64,000 bases of DNA from Ptychodera flava (lineage: Eukaryota > Hemichordata > Enteropneusta > Ptychoderidae). The notes beneath the pieces are model-generated. The model was given only the letters and a program-made list of their open reading frames with translations, was not told the origin of the DNA and searched no databases. Every line of letters begins with the position of its first letter. Within the stretch, counting starts at the first letter, position 1. The translations under genes and the position numbers were made by a program. Location of the stretch: NCBI RefSeq assembly GCF_041260155.1, contig NC_091941.1:22200247-22264246 (forward strand), read 5' to 3'. Shown in pieces: positions 28,493-40,203 of this stretch.

Positions 28493-29163
28493 CTATTCAT
28501 TCAAAAAGTAATTGTGAGTAGGGTTAAGAATTGATCGTGACCGTGACGTATAACAGAGTTAACAAAATGCTAAAAAAATGTTTAAACGACTACATCTTGT
28601 TTCAGTGAATAATTTCATCGGAGAACAAAAAATGTTGCTGCGTTTCTTTAGTGAGACATATTTCCTCAGCATTCACTGGCACAATATTACTGGATATGAT
28701 TCGTAAAAAAAATCACTCGCAACTTCTGTTGCTTTGTTGGGGAAAAAAACCAAGAACAATTCTTTGTTTATCCCGATCATATTTTGACTGCTTTTTTCGT
28801 CGTAGATACAATATAAGGCATGAGCGAGTTGTCCGCTACGTATACTCCGATGACGTCCCTTCCTTATTTTCGTAAAACTCGCAATATGCGGAGCAGTTCA
28901 ACAATATGAGCACGAAGGACAGTGCGTAAGTCGATAACGCCTGAAATGAAATCTAATCGAATTGAAATCAATCTCAGCAGATATAGGACAATAATACAGA
29001 GACAGAATCTTTAAACAGCAAAGAATCCGTGCCTTTACCACCGGAAGAAAAAACGACGCTTCGTCAATGATGTGAGAAAACTAATGACTCCCCTTTCCCC
29101 CAAATCTTCCTACCCTTTTGGCCTCGCTCCTCTTTACAAAGGTCCTCGAGATGTACAGTTTCA

Positions 29164-32100
29164 TCATTCAGTTTTTGTAATTGCGATGTCCTTCTCTTCA
29201 CTCTCTTTCGTCAGCTCCTTGGCAAGTTCAAGTTTATGGAGAACTGGTTCAAGCAGCATCAGCACAAAACTCAAGATTGCCAAAAATCCAGAAAACATGA
29301 AGGCCGCCTTAAATCCTCCAGTTTTGTCAATGAGCGTTCCTGAGCAGAAAGAACATAGGAAGATAAGCACTGTCAGGAGAAAAAGGTCAACAGATAATTG
29401 AAGACTTTATTGCTTATACTGTAAAATGGCCTTACCATATAGTTACACTCTACAATTAATATTATTATCACAATGTTGAATGTGCCGTTTGCAAAAGCCA
29501 GATTTTATCTTATACTCACGGGGAAATTTTTCATGCCACGAGAACAACAATAAGGATCGAAGGATGGCCTAGCGACTGAAGTTTGCAAACGAGGTTAAAA
29601 CATGCATGGAGGAATAAGTGCACAATTGATTAAAGTAATAGTAGCACATTTTTGTTGACTTTTGATGAATTGTAAACAAATATATTTACTGGATAAGGTA
29701 CTGGCAGGCAAAAAAGCCTACAACCTCATATGTGTAACATGGATAATAGATATACAATGGAGATCGTTTCGGGTATATGGAAAATGATTTGTTTACATTT
29801 TTGTTTGTTTTATGACACTTACGAACTTCAATACTCAACCAAATAAAAAAGCATTTAAAATTTTGCGCGTTAAAGAAAACTGAACTGTATCTATCCCAGT
29901 TAGTCTTCAATATACGTAACCTGTTAATGCATAAAATGTGTTTGGGTTTTTCCGTTGTTTTTGTTTTTTTTTTTTCCCTCTTCTAGGTCATAAGCTCATT
30001 GAGTAAAGTGGAAATTGAATAATGCAAATCAAATAATTTAAATACCTGATATTACCGGACCAAGGAATTGACCTGACCCGACGAATAGCTGGGACAACCC
30101 GACTCCCGATTGAAACTTCTCGTCCCCTACCATTCCTCTTATCAAGGCGGGGAAAAGCGCTGACATTCCGGCTATACTCAAACCAGCAAACACAGCATAG
30201 ACAACAAAAGCCACGTACGACTTGCCAAAGGGAATCAGGAAGTTAGCGACGGTGATGATCAGCAGATGTACGCAGAGAAATTTCGTCGGTGTGAGTAACC
30301 CCGCGTTGGCTAAGATCCCTTGGAGAAGTCTTCCGAGGAAGTTGACCAAACCAAAGACAGACATCAGGTAAGCAGCCATCTTGAGTGGTATACCTCGAGA
30401 CGTCGCATATGGCACCAAGAAAATGACAGAAGTGACGAACGACATTCCTGCCAGAACGCAAATCACACAAATCAAGAGGTAACGATAAGACTTGAAAACC
30501 GAAAGATCCAAAGCTTTTGGTTTTCCATTCGTGTCACTAGCTCGAATTTCCTTGGTTCTGCGCTTCCTCTTGGTGATCGTACTGTCTTCTGATTCGGATG
30601 AATCGGACGCCGATTCAACATCCGTCGACTCAGCGTCAAGCCTTGAGACTGAATCTGCCTCAGAATCAGAACACGAGGATTCTTCGTCGGTTTCTACTTG
30701 GGTCGGATTGAGAGGTCTGAACAAAGCCGAACCAACAAGTATATTCATAGTCATTGCCCCTAATATAAAAAGTGAAGATCTCCAGCCGTACTTGTTTATC
30801 ATTCGATTACACAAAGGAGGAAATATGATGGTCCCGAGTGCCACGCCCGACATTGAAACGGCAGTAGCCATGATGTGTTTTTTCTTGAAGTACTGCGCGA
30901 TAATGCCTAAACAGGGAACGAAGCCTAAACTAAAACCAAATCCTAGAATTAAAGAAGAGGAAAGAAATACACCATTTATAAATGTCAATGAAGTCGAAAT
31001 AGACACTCTCGGTCCGTGCCTAATGACGGCCAAGTAAAATTCTAATAATTCCTGAAATCGACGAATTCGGTTTTAGCGTAGTTTCAATTTATGGGGTTAG
31101 TTATAATTCAGTATTGCATGTTTTTGTTCTCACCATTCAGACTTCAACACGATATTCGAATTTAGTTTTGTCGATATGATCTCGAATCTCAAATTCGTTT
31201 TTTAAATTCAGAAATCAAAATCGGGAAAACAGAAACGAACAACGTTAAATTTTACAAGGGTGCTAGGGAGTCTCGTGACAGATTGTCACATTTGGATAGC
31301 AACAGTGTAGCGAAGATCAGATAAAAGCTATCCTAATTACTGTATTATACTAGGCCTATCTATCGTGTTTTAATGGCAATAATCTTCATTATCACATGAA
31401 CGCCACCTGTGTGACATAGCGACTGATAAGAAATCCGAATTACCCCTGTCCTACGTCAACAACCGGAACTTTTTTCCTGCACTTCGCCGTGACGCTTTCA
31501 TCATGTTCATGCACAGACCAGTCTGTCGCGATCGATGCCGTGATCTACGTTAGCTAATGCGATAAATTGAGACATGGAAAAAAGGAAGGCATGTCCAACG
31601 AAAGTTTGAGTCTCTGTGGCTAATCCAAAGAATAGAATGGACGTGCCGTCGCGGCTAGTGCTCCAACTCGGACGGACGGCTCAACGTCACCGTGACACGT
31701 TGAACCCGTTCTGGCTGTATAGACGACACGATGATCGTGTCGATAGGCGTAGCTCTGCATGGCAGGGGCTGTGTGTTACCGGCGTTATACGGCCTCCCAC
31801 CGAGGGAGGAGTGAATGATGAAATTCGTGATTGGCACGATGCATTTTAGGTAAGTATGAGTCCGTGTCGAAATTAAAAAAAACACACTGACGCCCCCCCC
31901 CCCCCATATTGGGCATTTTAAAGACATGATGATCTCCCCATCACTAAAGTCAAAAACAGGGTGACACCTCCTTGGATCCACCGCCCCCCCCCCCGCGCCC
32001 CGCCCGGCCTAAGAAACTTACCAGTCCCTTACGTAGTGCACTTTGCGTACGGTTTTATACGATTCAATAAAATACTCATCGTAATGCCATCAGTAACTGA

Positions 32101-35100
32101 CGAATCTACTCTACAATGCCCACGATCATGAAAAATTTCTCGCCTAAAACCACAGGGAATTGAGTAATCTTGTTGTTGTTGTTGTTGTTGATATGGTGAT
32201 GATGATGATGATCATGACGATAATAAAAAATATTAAAAAACAATGTGTCATTCCTTGCTGTTGTTTGTCGATGTTGTAGATAATTGTTAAAGAAAACTGT
32301 AATCGTGACCAAAAAACGACGTAGGTCGCCCAACGTCACTCTCGTCCTAGACTGGAGTAGACGGGAGTGACGTTGGGCGACCTACTACCGGCTTGAGGAA
32401 AAGTCCTTTTATGACGTTCCATGCCAGAATTTCAATATACTGTTATGATGTAATAGCAATAAATCACACCCAGCGACGGTATACCACTCGATTTTGACCA
32501 TTTCACTTCATATATGCACTCGGTATCGCTCGTGCATATATGTCGTGAACTGGTCAAAATCTCGTGGTATACCATCGCTTGGTGTGCTTTATTGCTTAAA
32601 TATTGCACAAACTTAATTGGGACTATGTGCCCTAGGGTATGTGACCATTTGCCCGACATAAGGAGGGCAAATGGTCTCCTACCCCGAGCTTACATAGTCC
32701 CTATTTTGGGCTATGATATTTTTATTACATGCCTCTCTTGCATAATTTTGTTTGGGTCACATAGCCTACATATGGCAATTAAATGCTTTCAATTGTTTCT
32801 ATGTTATACGAAAATCTGTGGAAAAAATTTATCATTTTAATCATCGAACGGCACATTGATATATTATATCACTGTTATGCGGTTTGTCGAATTTTTTCGC
32901 ATAATTTTGTGAAAATAGTATTTCTTATGTAAAACATGTAATCTTATTCTTTTTTAAATCCCGAAGTTGTCATGTTGAAAATAGTTCCGGTTCACTTTAA
33001 GTCAAATAATAAGTATGCGGCCCGCAACGTCATCGTCGAGTTAACATAGAATCCTATGGAGCGCGCGACTTTCGATATTAAATGAAGCATGTAATAATCA
33101 CATCATATGACTAGAAAATGCACTTCATGGGCAGAATTAAGAAAAATAGCCAAATATGCATGGGCTACCAGTAATTGCCACTGGGCTACCAACTTCAGAA
33201 AATGGTAGCCCAAGTGGACTACCAGGGAAAAAAGTTAATTTCGAGCCCTGTAAGGGGAACTTGAAATTGTATCGGCATCCGTCTTAGAATGCACAAAAAG
33301 CACCATTTTGTCTGACAATTATAAATTCTACAGAAGCAACCGGGACAGCCCCCTCCCATATCCACTCATACTCACACACTATGTGTACCCCTTTCATCTA
33401 TTACAAAACGAGAGATGCCGAATAATCAAAACTCCCAACCTACTCATGTCACGTTTATCATATAAATTTGTAATAGACCAGAAGCTCGCCCAAGCTGTCT
33501 GTAATATTGTGCACTTTTCAATACAGACGAGAGGAAATAAGTCACCCCAATATTAGAGACAGTCACGGTTGCTTCAATTTTTGGCATTTTTTCAGTATTT
33601 CAAAGTTATGGAGGGAATGGACTTCGGGAATAGGGCACTATCGCTGAAATTTCCCGTTTAGTTGGATGTCGGGTTGCCAATTAATCCAGTCAATCTACGA
33701 GATTTTGGAATAAATAGACAGCTGATCTCGGCGGGAGAAGTGCCTTGTAGTGTCGACTACCTTAAGAAAACTCCATAATCAGCAATGATGTAGTCGTCTG
33801 CAAACCTTTCCTTTGTTAGGAGTCCAAATGTTACAAAAGAAGGTCACAAGGGCAAGAGAAGTTCCGGTAGGGAAACCTGTTGCCATGACAACTCGGCAGA
33901 CAGACCATGTAATATTTTGAACATTTTGCTTTAATTTTCGCTACACTGTACATGCTGTAGGTACGAAGGACCGAGAGACTCCCTAGCATCCAAAAGAAAG
34001 TTACGACTGTTCGTTTCTGTTTTCTCGATTCTGGTTTCTGAATTTTTAGAAACGAAGTTTGTAATTCGAGACCGACTCAAATTTGAAAATCGTTCTAAAT
34101 TCTTAATAATAAGTATAAAAACACAATATCTAAATGAAAACTGACCCAAAAAATTGAAATTACGCCTAAAATCGAATTCGCCGATTTCAGGAAATATTAG
34201 ATTTTTATTTGGCCGTCATTAGCCACGGACCACTCTCTCTGTGTTGATATATATGATTATTAATGTAAATAATAATTGATACAACATAAATACATATATT
34301 ACGAAGAAGGAGCATACATTTATGATTTTGCATTTCGTCTCATCTTATCTCATCTAGTATAAGGTATACAGAGAGAAGTAGAAAATCAGAAATTGCATTA
34401 CATGAATAGCGCTTTGCCATAATTCCCTCTCAGACTAATCTATATATACAATTAATGTAGAAACAAACTGTCAATTTCTGATAAATTTAATTCCTGTATA
34501 TATCTTACACTGATTCTTAGCTGACCACTGTTGATACACCGGCGGCATGTTCATATGTGGATATGCAAGATTGTGTTAATGTTTCCTTACCTGTCAGGAT
34601 GCCCATGAAAATGTAGAGAAATTTCAAACCCGGAGCGAAGGAGCTAATAACGAGGCTAAGTGATGCCAGCACCCCGCCAACCATGGCTATGGGTCGACAA
34701 CCTTTTGTGTTCGCTAAGCCAGCGCTGATCGGACCTGTTTTGAAAGCAACGGGGCTGTGAGGCTGTAGCAGGCATAAATTGAAACTTCTTGTTGGGCAAA
34801 ATGGATATATTTAATACACAGTCACAAAAATATTTTGTTTGTGAAGAGTTGTAGCTGATAAAGCAGACACAAATCAATTGCGAAGACGTTATTTGTTGAC
34901 AGTGTCAGTGCAATAATGCACGTACTACTAGCGAGTATCACTTCAAAGTGCAATGAAATCGTGACCTCTGTACACGTTGCGATAAAATCTCCCAGTTTGT
35001 CGGTCACATTGATCCCATTTCGAATCAAACGTAAATGTGCAAGTCATGATGATATTTTCCTATTACTAACTTTGAAAGAAATCAAGTAGTATACGAGCTA

Positions 35101-35609
35101 TATGGAAAACTCGCATGAAAATAGCCACGTTTGATTGTATCGCAAAAACAAATCTAAAACTTGTGCCAGGATTTTGAACAAATGTTTCACGGGGTTGTGG
35201 CACACGAACGGACTCGCGGACATATTGACGAAGGGTACAGATGAAGAAATGGAGCCGATGCAACCCGTTGACTAAGTTTATGAACTTAGAGCACAATCTT
35301 TGAGCATATTCAAACACACAAACTCTGTAGCATAACCACGGGAAACCATCTGGCAAGTGTTTCAGGAAGCATGATAATCAACTTTCGATATAATTACTCA
35401 CTCATGAAGAAAACCATGCTGAACATAAGGGCTCCAATGAGGGACACTGACTTGGCGCTGGCCTGAAAGTAGTCACGAAACTCCACATAGAACACACCGA
35501 ACGACTGCGGCAGCCCATTGGTGAAGAACAATGTGATGAAGGCACCGGCGGTAACGGCCCAACCCCAGCCTCCGTCGGGAGGAGGTTTTGGTGGTCTGCC
35601 AGCGGCCAT
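29164..35609 (-). CDS. MCT/SLC16-like transporter B (type 1), four coding exons
   Basis: Predicted 474-aa MCT-family transporter with an intact reading frame. Coding exons are 35,609-35,402, 34,734-34,591, 30,942-30,046 and 29,339-29,164, with GT-AG borders and phase-1 junctions matching gene A. The signature DGGWGW, the helix-5 segment after YFKKKH, the acidic Ser-rich loop and the NFLGR motif of helix 8 are all present. Gln and Asn stand at the positions of human MCT1 Lys38 and Asp302, as in A. Intron 2 is 3648 bp because of a 3.2-kb element at 31,011-34,231; without it the intron would be about 0.4 kb, like gene A. The tail ends in TKTE. The exon-1 acceptor is at 35,647 and the leader exon ends at 36,534. 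Exon 3 is identical to A over long tracts although their introns differ. Confidence 0.86.
32321..32385. repeat. Perfect 21-bp hairpin
   Basis: The left arm at 32,321-32,341 (GTAGGTCGCCCAACGTCACT plus C) is exactly inverted at 32,365-32,385, with a loop of about 23 bp. It lies inside the B intron-2 element. Confidence 0.9.
32465..32586. repeat. Imperfect long hairpin
   Basis: Arms of about 50 bp share CGTGGTATACC, TTTTGACCA and GCATATATG-type blocks in inverted orientation. It is nested in the B intron-2 element. Confidence 0.75.
32610..33250 (-). mobile_element. Nested element remnants, CAGGGCTCGAAATTA end on minus strand
   Basis: The right end (33,233-33,250, minus strand) matches the terminus seen at 20,384. 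The interior to about 33,060 matches 21,060-21,190. The left part (32,610-32,745) matches the hairpin family at 101-224. These are at least two nested remnants; boundaries are approximate. Confidence 0.45.
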
Positions 35610-36533
35610 GGTTTGTTAGTGTTATTGTGTCACCGAGTCGCTTATATCTGGAGAAGAAAGAGTATACAAATAATTTTCAACCGTTTGGAAATTCATCTAC
35701 TGCCCATGATGCAACGTGCCAATGACATACAAACATAGGCTGAGTTTCCCCAATGTAGTTTTAACCGTTTCATATACCGACAAAAAATCCCTTGTTAGGT
35801 CATAGACATACTGTCTATGGTTAGATTACGGTAAAAGGAAAATTGGGGAGGATCATATTTTACACATAATAAGTGAATCTCCTGTACTGAACAAATGTAC
35901 GTAAAATCTCGTCATCATAAGTTTCCCGGCAAAGCATTTGCGAATTTAGGGCAGGTTTGCCGAGAGACGAGTGTATCGGCTTGTTGGCAATATATGAGAG
36001 GGCGTCCATGTCAAATCTCGTGGCGACATATACATTACAAAAAGAAAATTTGCAAATTGTGAAAAACAAAGTTCAGTGATATTGATGTGCATATTACGCA
36101 AATAATTCTTGAGATTGTGTGATGAAGATTTACGCACTCTTATAGCGTAAACCAGTCGATGTAACAACCACCGTGACTTTATCCTCATTTCGTGAGACTC
36201 CGAAATAAATATCTTGTTATAATTTCGCGACGATTTGAAGTCGAATGTACAGGTACGCACTGGAAAACCCGATCTGCTGTAACTCAGAACTGTGAAAGCA
36301 AAGCCTGGGAGAAAAATCCACGATAGACAGAAAAAAGTCCTATACATGCTGATTTCAACTCCACACCCAAAATCTGGCACAGTCTCCACTTGAAAAGCAC
36401 AAAAACCAATATAGGCACAATGAATCCTGCAACTGATTCGACGCTTCCGTTTACGCCAGAGTGGACGCATAACGCAGAAGGCTGAGTTGTTTTCAAGCAA
36501 AACTTGTAGAGGAGCCTGTCTATTGTCCCCTAC

Positions 36534-36615
36534 CTTGACGCTGCCGAGTCGCCGTGGGTTTGAAGACGTACCAATGAAAGCTCTATTCGAGACTGATGGG
36601 TAACAATTTCCGAAT
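36534..36615 (-). other. Conserved 5' non-coding exon of gene B
   Basis: Similar to the leader exons of A and C. It ends GTCAAG then GTAGGG (donor at 36,533), a weaker donor than those of A and C. The upstream block 36,786-36,860 is nearly identical to 45,927-46,000 upstream of C and may include promoter sequence. The transcription start is not determined. Confidence 0.5.
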
Positions 36616-37772
36616 AGGACTGCAGATGATAACGTCCTTTTTTGTGGTTCAACTCAGACAGACAACTTAACCGTCAATGCGCAGATTAAAAAAGAACCTT
36701 ATGAAGGTGTAAACAGTAGTCCCGCTAACCATTGGTTAAACCTTCGTACAGATAACGAATGATTCATTATCAGTCTCGGTGTTTCTTAATTGGTGAAACG
36801 CATGATCAAATCGTAAATTATAGATCAATTAGAGTTTTCACTCCCATCAACGATAGGACCTTATCTTTTGTGCTTTCGTTTTATTGTTCTGGGGTATAGA
36901 GTCGCTATCAACCATAGGAATGCATCTTCATAAGGGATAATCGGCTGGCAATCATGTTGTTCATCAGATGATAGGTGCAAAGAGAAAAAACTTTGATGCA
37001 AAAATTGTTACTTCGCTGACAAAATTTGTGTAACCGAACATGTTTTTTTCCGTTCAACTTTGACAGTTCAGGACTACGTCACCAGGCAGCTTGCTGAGCT
37101 TTTAATCAAAGTCCAATGGCATGATGTCATTTTTCCACAATATTGTCTGGCGGAATGTCTCTCGACAGGACTTCTCTCCAGGTTTCATGGAAGTGAATAG
37201 TCAACCAGTGTCACATTTTACTTGACAGAATAACAGCTTTGACTATCTGCGCTAATCGATGACGTGTTCTGAACTATACGGTCTGTATACGATATTTGAA
37301 AAGTTCAAACGACCTCCCAGGACAGGGTGTTGGCGGTTTTTCTTGATCCCTCGTTGTCTTCTTCTAGGCTTCCGTAAAGTAGCGGAGTTTACAACACTTG
37401 TAAAAGAAAAGCAAAGGTTAACATGGCACCTGTACCGTAGAATGCCACGTCGTAGTCATCGGTTGTGTCGAATGCGTCACCTTAAAATGTAAAACATGAA
37501 TTTGTTGAAGGGCCCGGGATTGGGGTTCATTTATCTTTAGAAGGCACACCTCTTTCCACGTTTCATTACAATACAATCCGCACAATTTGATATAAGCCAA
37601 GAACAACTTATACCTAATGTGACATGCACTCTAAGGCCACTTTATTATAAAAACATTTTCAACCAGTGAAAAGGTACATGTAGCTGCGGTTTTTAATTGG
37701 ATATTTCATTCGTCGCAGGGATGTAGTGTCATATCATATGGTTCGAAGGATTGACAGGAGTGTGCGTGGGGG

Positions 37773-37799
37773 TTGTGTGTGTGTGTGTGTGGGGGGGGG
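37773..37799. repeat. GT run and G-run
   Basis: Short GT repeat followed by nine or more G, in the intron between the two F exons. Confidence 0.9.
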
Positions 37800-38299
37800 T
37801 GAAATTTAGGTTCGACTCTTTTGGGTGTGGGCAATTCCAATACCTGCAAGGACAATGCCGATGGACTGGCCGACTCCAGTCACTGGTCACCGTAGATTTA
37901 ACCATAAGGAACTTCCTGCTGCCTCGACTATGTGAACGCTCCGCCCATTGAATGTATTGGTCACACAGCACTTGAAGATCCCATGAATCGACACGCAGGA
38001 AAATAAGAACGCCAGGATATCTCCCATCACCGTGAGGCAGTTTGTGACGGCCTCTATGGCAACAGCGACCAACACGATCATGTAGGAAAAGAAGTTGTGC
38101 GAGAAGAAATACAGCGCCACTCGCGATGCTAGTGTGCCGGCCAAGATCACTGGAACAAGGAAGGTTGCCCTAAGTTCGTCCTGTCCTGATGCCAGTGCAC
38201 GGTAATTGAGGTGTACAATCGGCACGTAGAGAGACAACCCGAGAAGGAAATATACCAGAAGATGCACAATATAACATACCAATCACTACTGCTAGTGTC

Positions 38300-38945
38300 C
38301 AACAAATAAAATAGCTTTGCTTTGCATCCTAGAACCAGAAAAATACCTGCTTGAAATTACAGAGCCAAAATATAGAAATGCCTTGGCCAGAATGGGATGT
38401 TCGTGTCTTGTCCAGGAAGGCAGTTATATCGAGATTGATATTGAAGACAGAATTTGTGCAATATGTTCAGAAGGCGTTGAGGACGAATTTCATGTTATAT
38501 TTGTAAATCCCTTGTATCAGAGCTTTAAGGCTTTTTTGCGATCCCTGGGATCGCTTTGTTCTAATCTGTAAAAGGATAATGGAGGTGTGATAGCCTTTTG
38601 TTTTAAATATAAATTATAATCTTTTGGATAAATTTTCTGATGAGACAATCTGGTGCCAACGCAGGCCTTTAAGATATGTGTTACCATTTGATAACAGTGA
38701 TTTTCCTTCTGATGATAAATTTTTTGCACTAATGAGGCTGAAATTACACATAATGTTAAGAAGTCTTGGCAAACTTGTTCATGAAGCCATGATTTTGAGA
38801 AAAGATTTTTATATGAAAAATTGAGAGTGACTTCCCTGTTTGTTTGTTTTTTTCTTTGCTTCTGTATTCCGTTCAGTAATAGTTTACCGTGTAATTGTCA
38901 CATTGGCCGGTGGCCTGAAGACAAATAAATAAACCAAATAAAAAA
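38300..38945 (+). mobile_element. 5'-truncated non-LTR retrotransposon (LINE) 3' end
   Basis: The plus-strand frame 38,317-38,571 reads YRNALARMGCS, then RICAICSEGVEDEFHV and NPLYQ. This resembles the C-terminal zinc-knuckle region of LINE ORF2 proteins, where the usual pattern is C-x2-C...EDE-H...CP-Y; here the last Cys is Asn. The element ends in an A-rich tail (ACAAATAAATAAACC then AAATAAAAAA) at about 38,945. The 5' limit is approximate. Confidence 0.65.
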
Positions 38946-39439
38946 GCCATTTCAAGCAAGCGAGGCAAATAAGTTATCTGTAGGCGGCATTAAAGTTGTG
39001 TGACAGCCATCGTTGGTGGCGCTGTTTATCTTGACGGATCACACACTGTGACTGAAGATAGAAGAGGATAGAAAGCAGTAGGATCAAGAAGTGGTTGCCA
39101 AGGCAATGCTCATCACGTATGCCCCACCACAAGTCAAAGGACGGACATCCATCCTTTATATCACTGCAGCCAAGAGTTGACATCGAAGCATGAATACAGA
39201 TTCAAGCTCCTGGTGTTCAGATTTCCTGACAAAGGCTGAATTTCCTGGTGGCCATGTTATAAGAAATATAAAGAAATATATTTGCTGATCTAATAGTGAA
39301 AGGTTTGCAAACATGAAGAGCTTTGTCCGTTTCGCCTCTTTACATGTACATTGACCTACAAAATCCACGAGTGGAATTTTCAAGCTATTTAAAGGTTCAC
39401 TTAGGAATTTGCAGCCAATCACTTTCTAACAGAACCGAC

Positions 39440-39545
39440 CGATTATTTATTCGTTTATTATATATTATTTATTTATTTATTCATTTATTCATTTATGTAG
39501 CTATCTATATTGCTATTTATTAGCTATTTAGCTATTTAGCTATTC
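39440..39545. repeat. ATTT/AGCT-type simple repeat
   Basis: Degenerate TTTATTTATT and TAGCTATT repeats, paralogous to those at 28,440-28,492. Confidence 0.7.
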
Positions 39546-40203
39546 AATTATTCACTCAAAAAGTTATTTAGAGCAGAGTTAAACAATAATTGATGGATAA
39601 CAAAGTTAACAAAAGTGCTGAAAAAATATTTTAAATGCAGCCATTTCTTTGAACCAATCAATTCATCAGCGATTACGTCTTTACTCAGTGAATAATTTCA
39701 TTGGAGAACAATATTGGTTGTGTCTCTCCAGTGATATATATTTACTCGGCATTCACTGGCAAAATATTACTTGATATGATTCGTACAAAATTCACTCGAA
39801 ACTTTTGTTGCTTTGTTGGAAAAAAACAAGAACAATACTTTATCTATCATGATCATCTTTTGACTGCTTTCTTCTTCGTAGATACAATATAACGTATGAG
39901 CTAGTTGTCTGCTACGTATACGTCGATGACGTCACTCCCTATTTTCCTTCAAAATCGCAGTATGTGAAGCAGTTACAAATTATGAGAAAATAAAAAGGAC
40001 AGTGTAAGCCGATAACGCCTGAAATGAAATCTAACCGCATTGAAATCACGCTCAGATACAGTAAAATACAAAAACAGAATCTTCAAACAGCGAAGCATCC
40101 GTTAAATACCATCGGAAGAAGAAACGACAATTCGTCAATGATGTGAGAAAACTAATGACTTCCCCCTTGCCCAACCCTCCCGTCTTTTTGGGCTCGCCGC
40201 TCT

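Larger units (their letters stand above)
31011..34231. mobile_element. 3.2-kb inverted-repeat element in B intron 2
   Basis: Terminal inverted repeats of roughly 280 bp begin GGTCCGTG and continue CTAATGACGGCC; the arms are at about 31,011-31,285 and 33,955-34,231. The direct repeat ACTCTC abuts both ends (31,005-31,010 and 34,232-34,237). The site lies in CT-rich DNA, which weakens the duplication slightly. The same intron in C and D lacks the element. The interior holds C-runs at about 31,890-32,000, two hairpins and a further element remnant. No transposase frame was recognised. The superfamily is unknown. Confidence 0.85.
37389..39060 (-). pseudogene. Type-2 MCT-like remnant F
   Basis: Two exons survive. 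The internal exon (38,283-37,844) encodes membrane segments including FLLGLSLYVP, ALYFFSHNFFSY and GDILAFLFSC. It is interrupted by an in-frame TGA at 37,889-37,887 and ends GVGQSIGIVLAG before a donor, a motif typical of MCT helix 10-11. The terminal exon starts at 37,480 (AG acceptor) with DAFDTTDDYDVAFYGTG and stops early at TAA 37,391-37,389, where copy E reads TCA. Further homology to remnant G lies at about 39,000-39,060. A LINE 3' end at about 38,300-38,945 separates the two parts. With two stops and an insertion this is a pseudogene. Confidence 0.75.

Noticed and set aside
30492..31037. Long plus-strand frames opposite exon 3 of A-D (also 18,403-18,612, 41,645-42,100 and 52,647-53,225)
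   Set aside because: They are antisense shadows of the conserved acidic-loop coding sequence and recur only because the sense strand is conserved.
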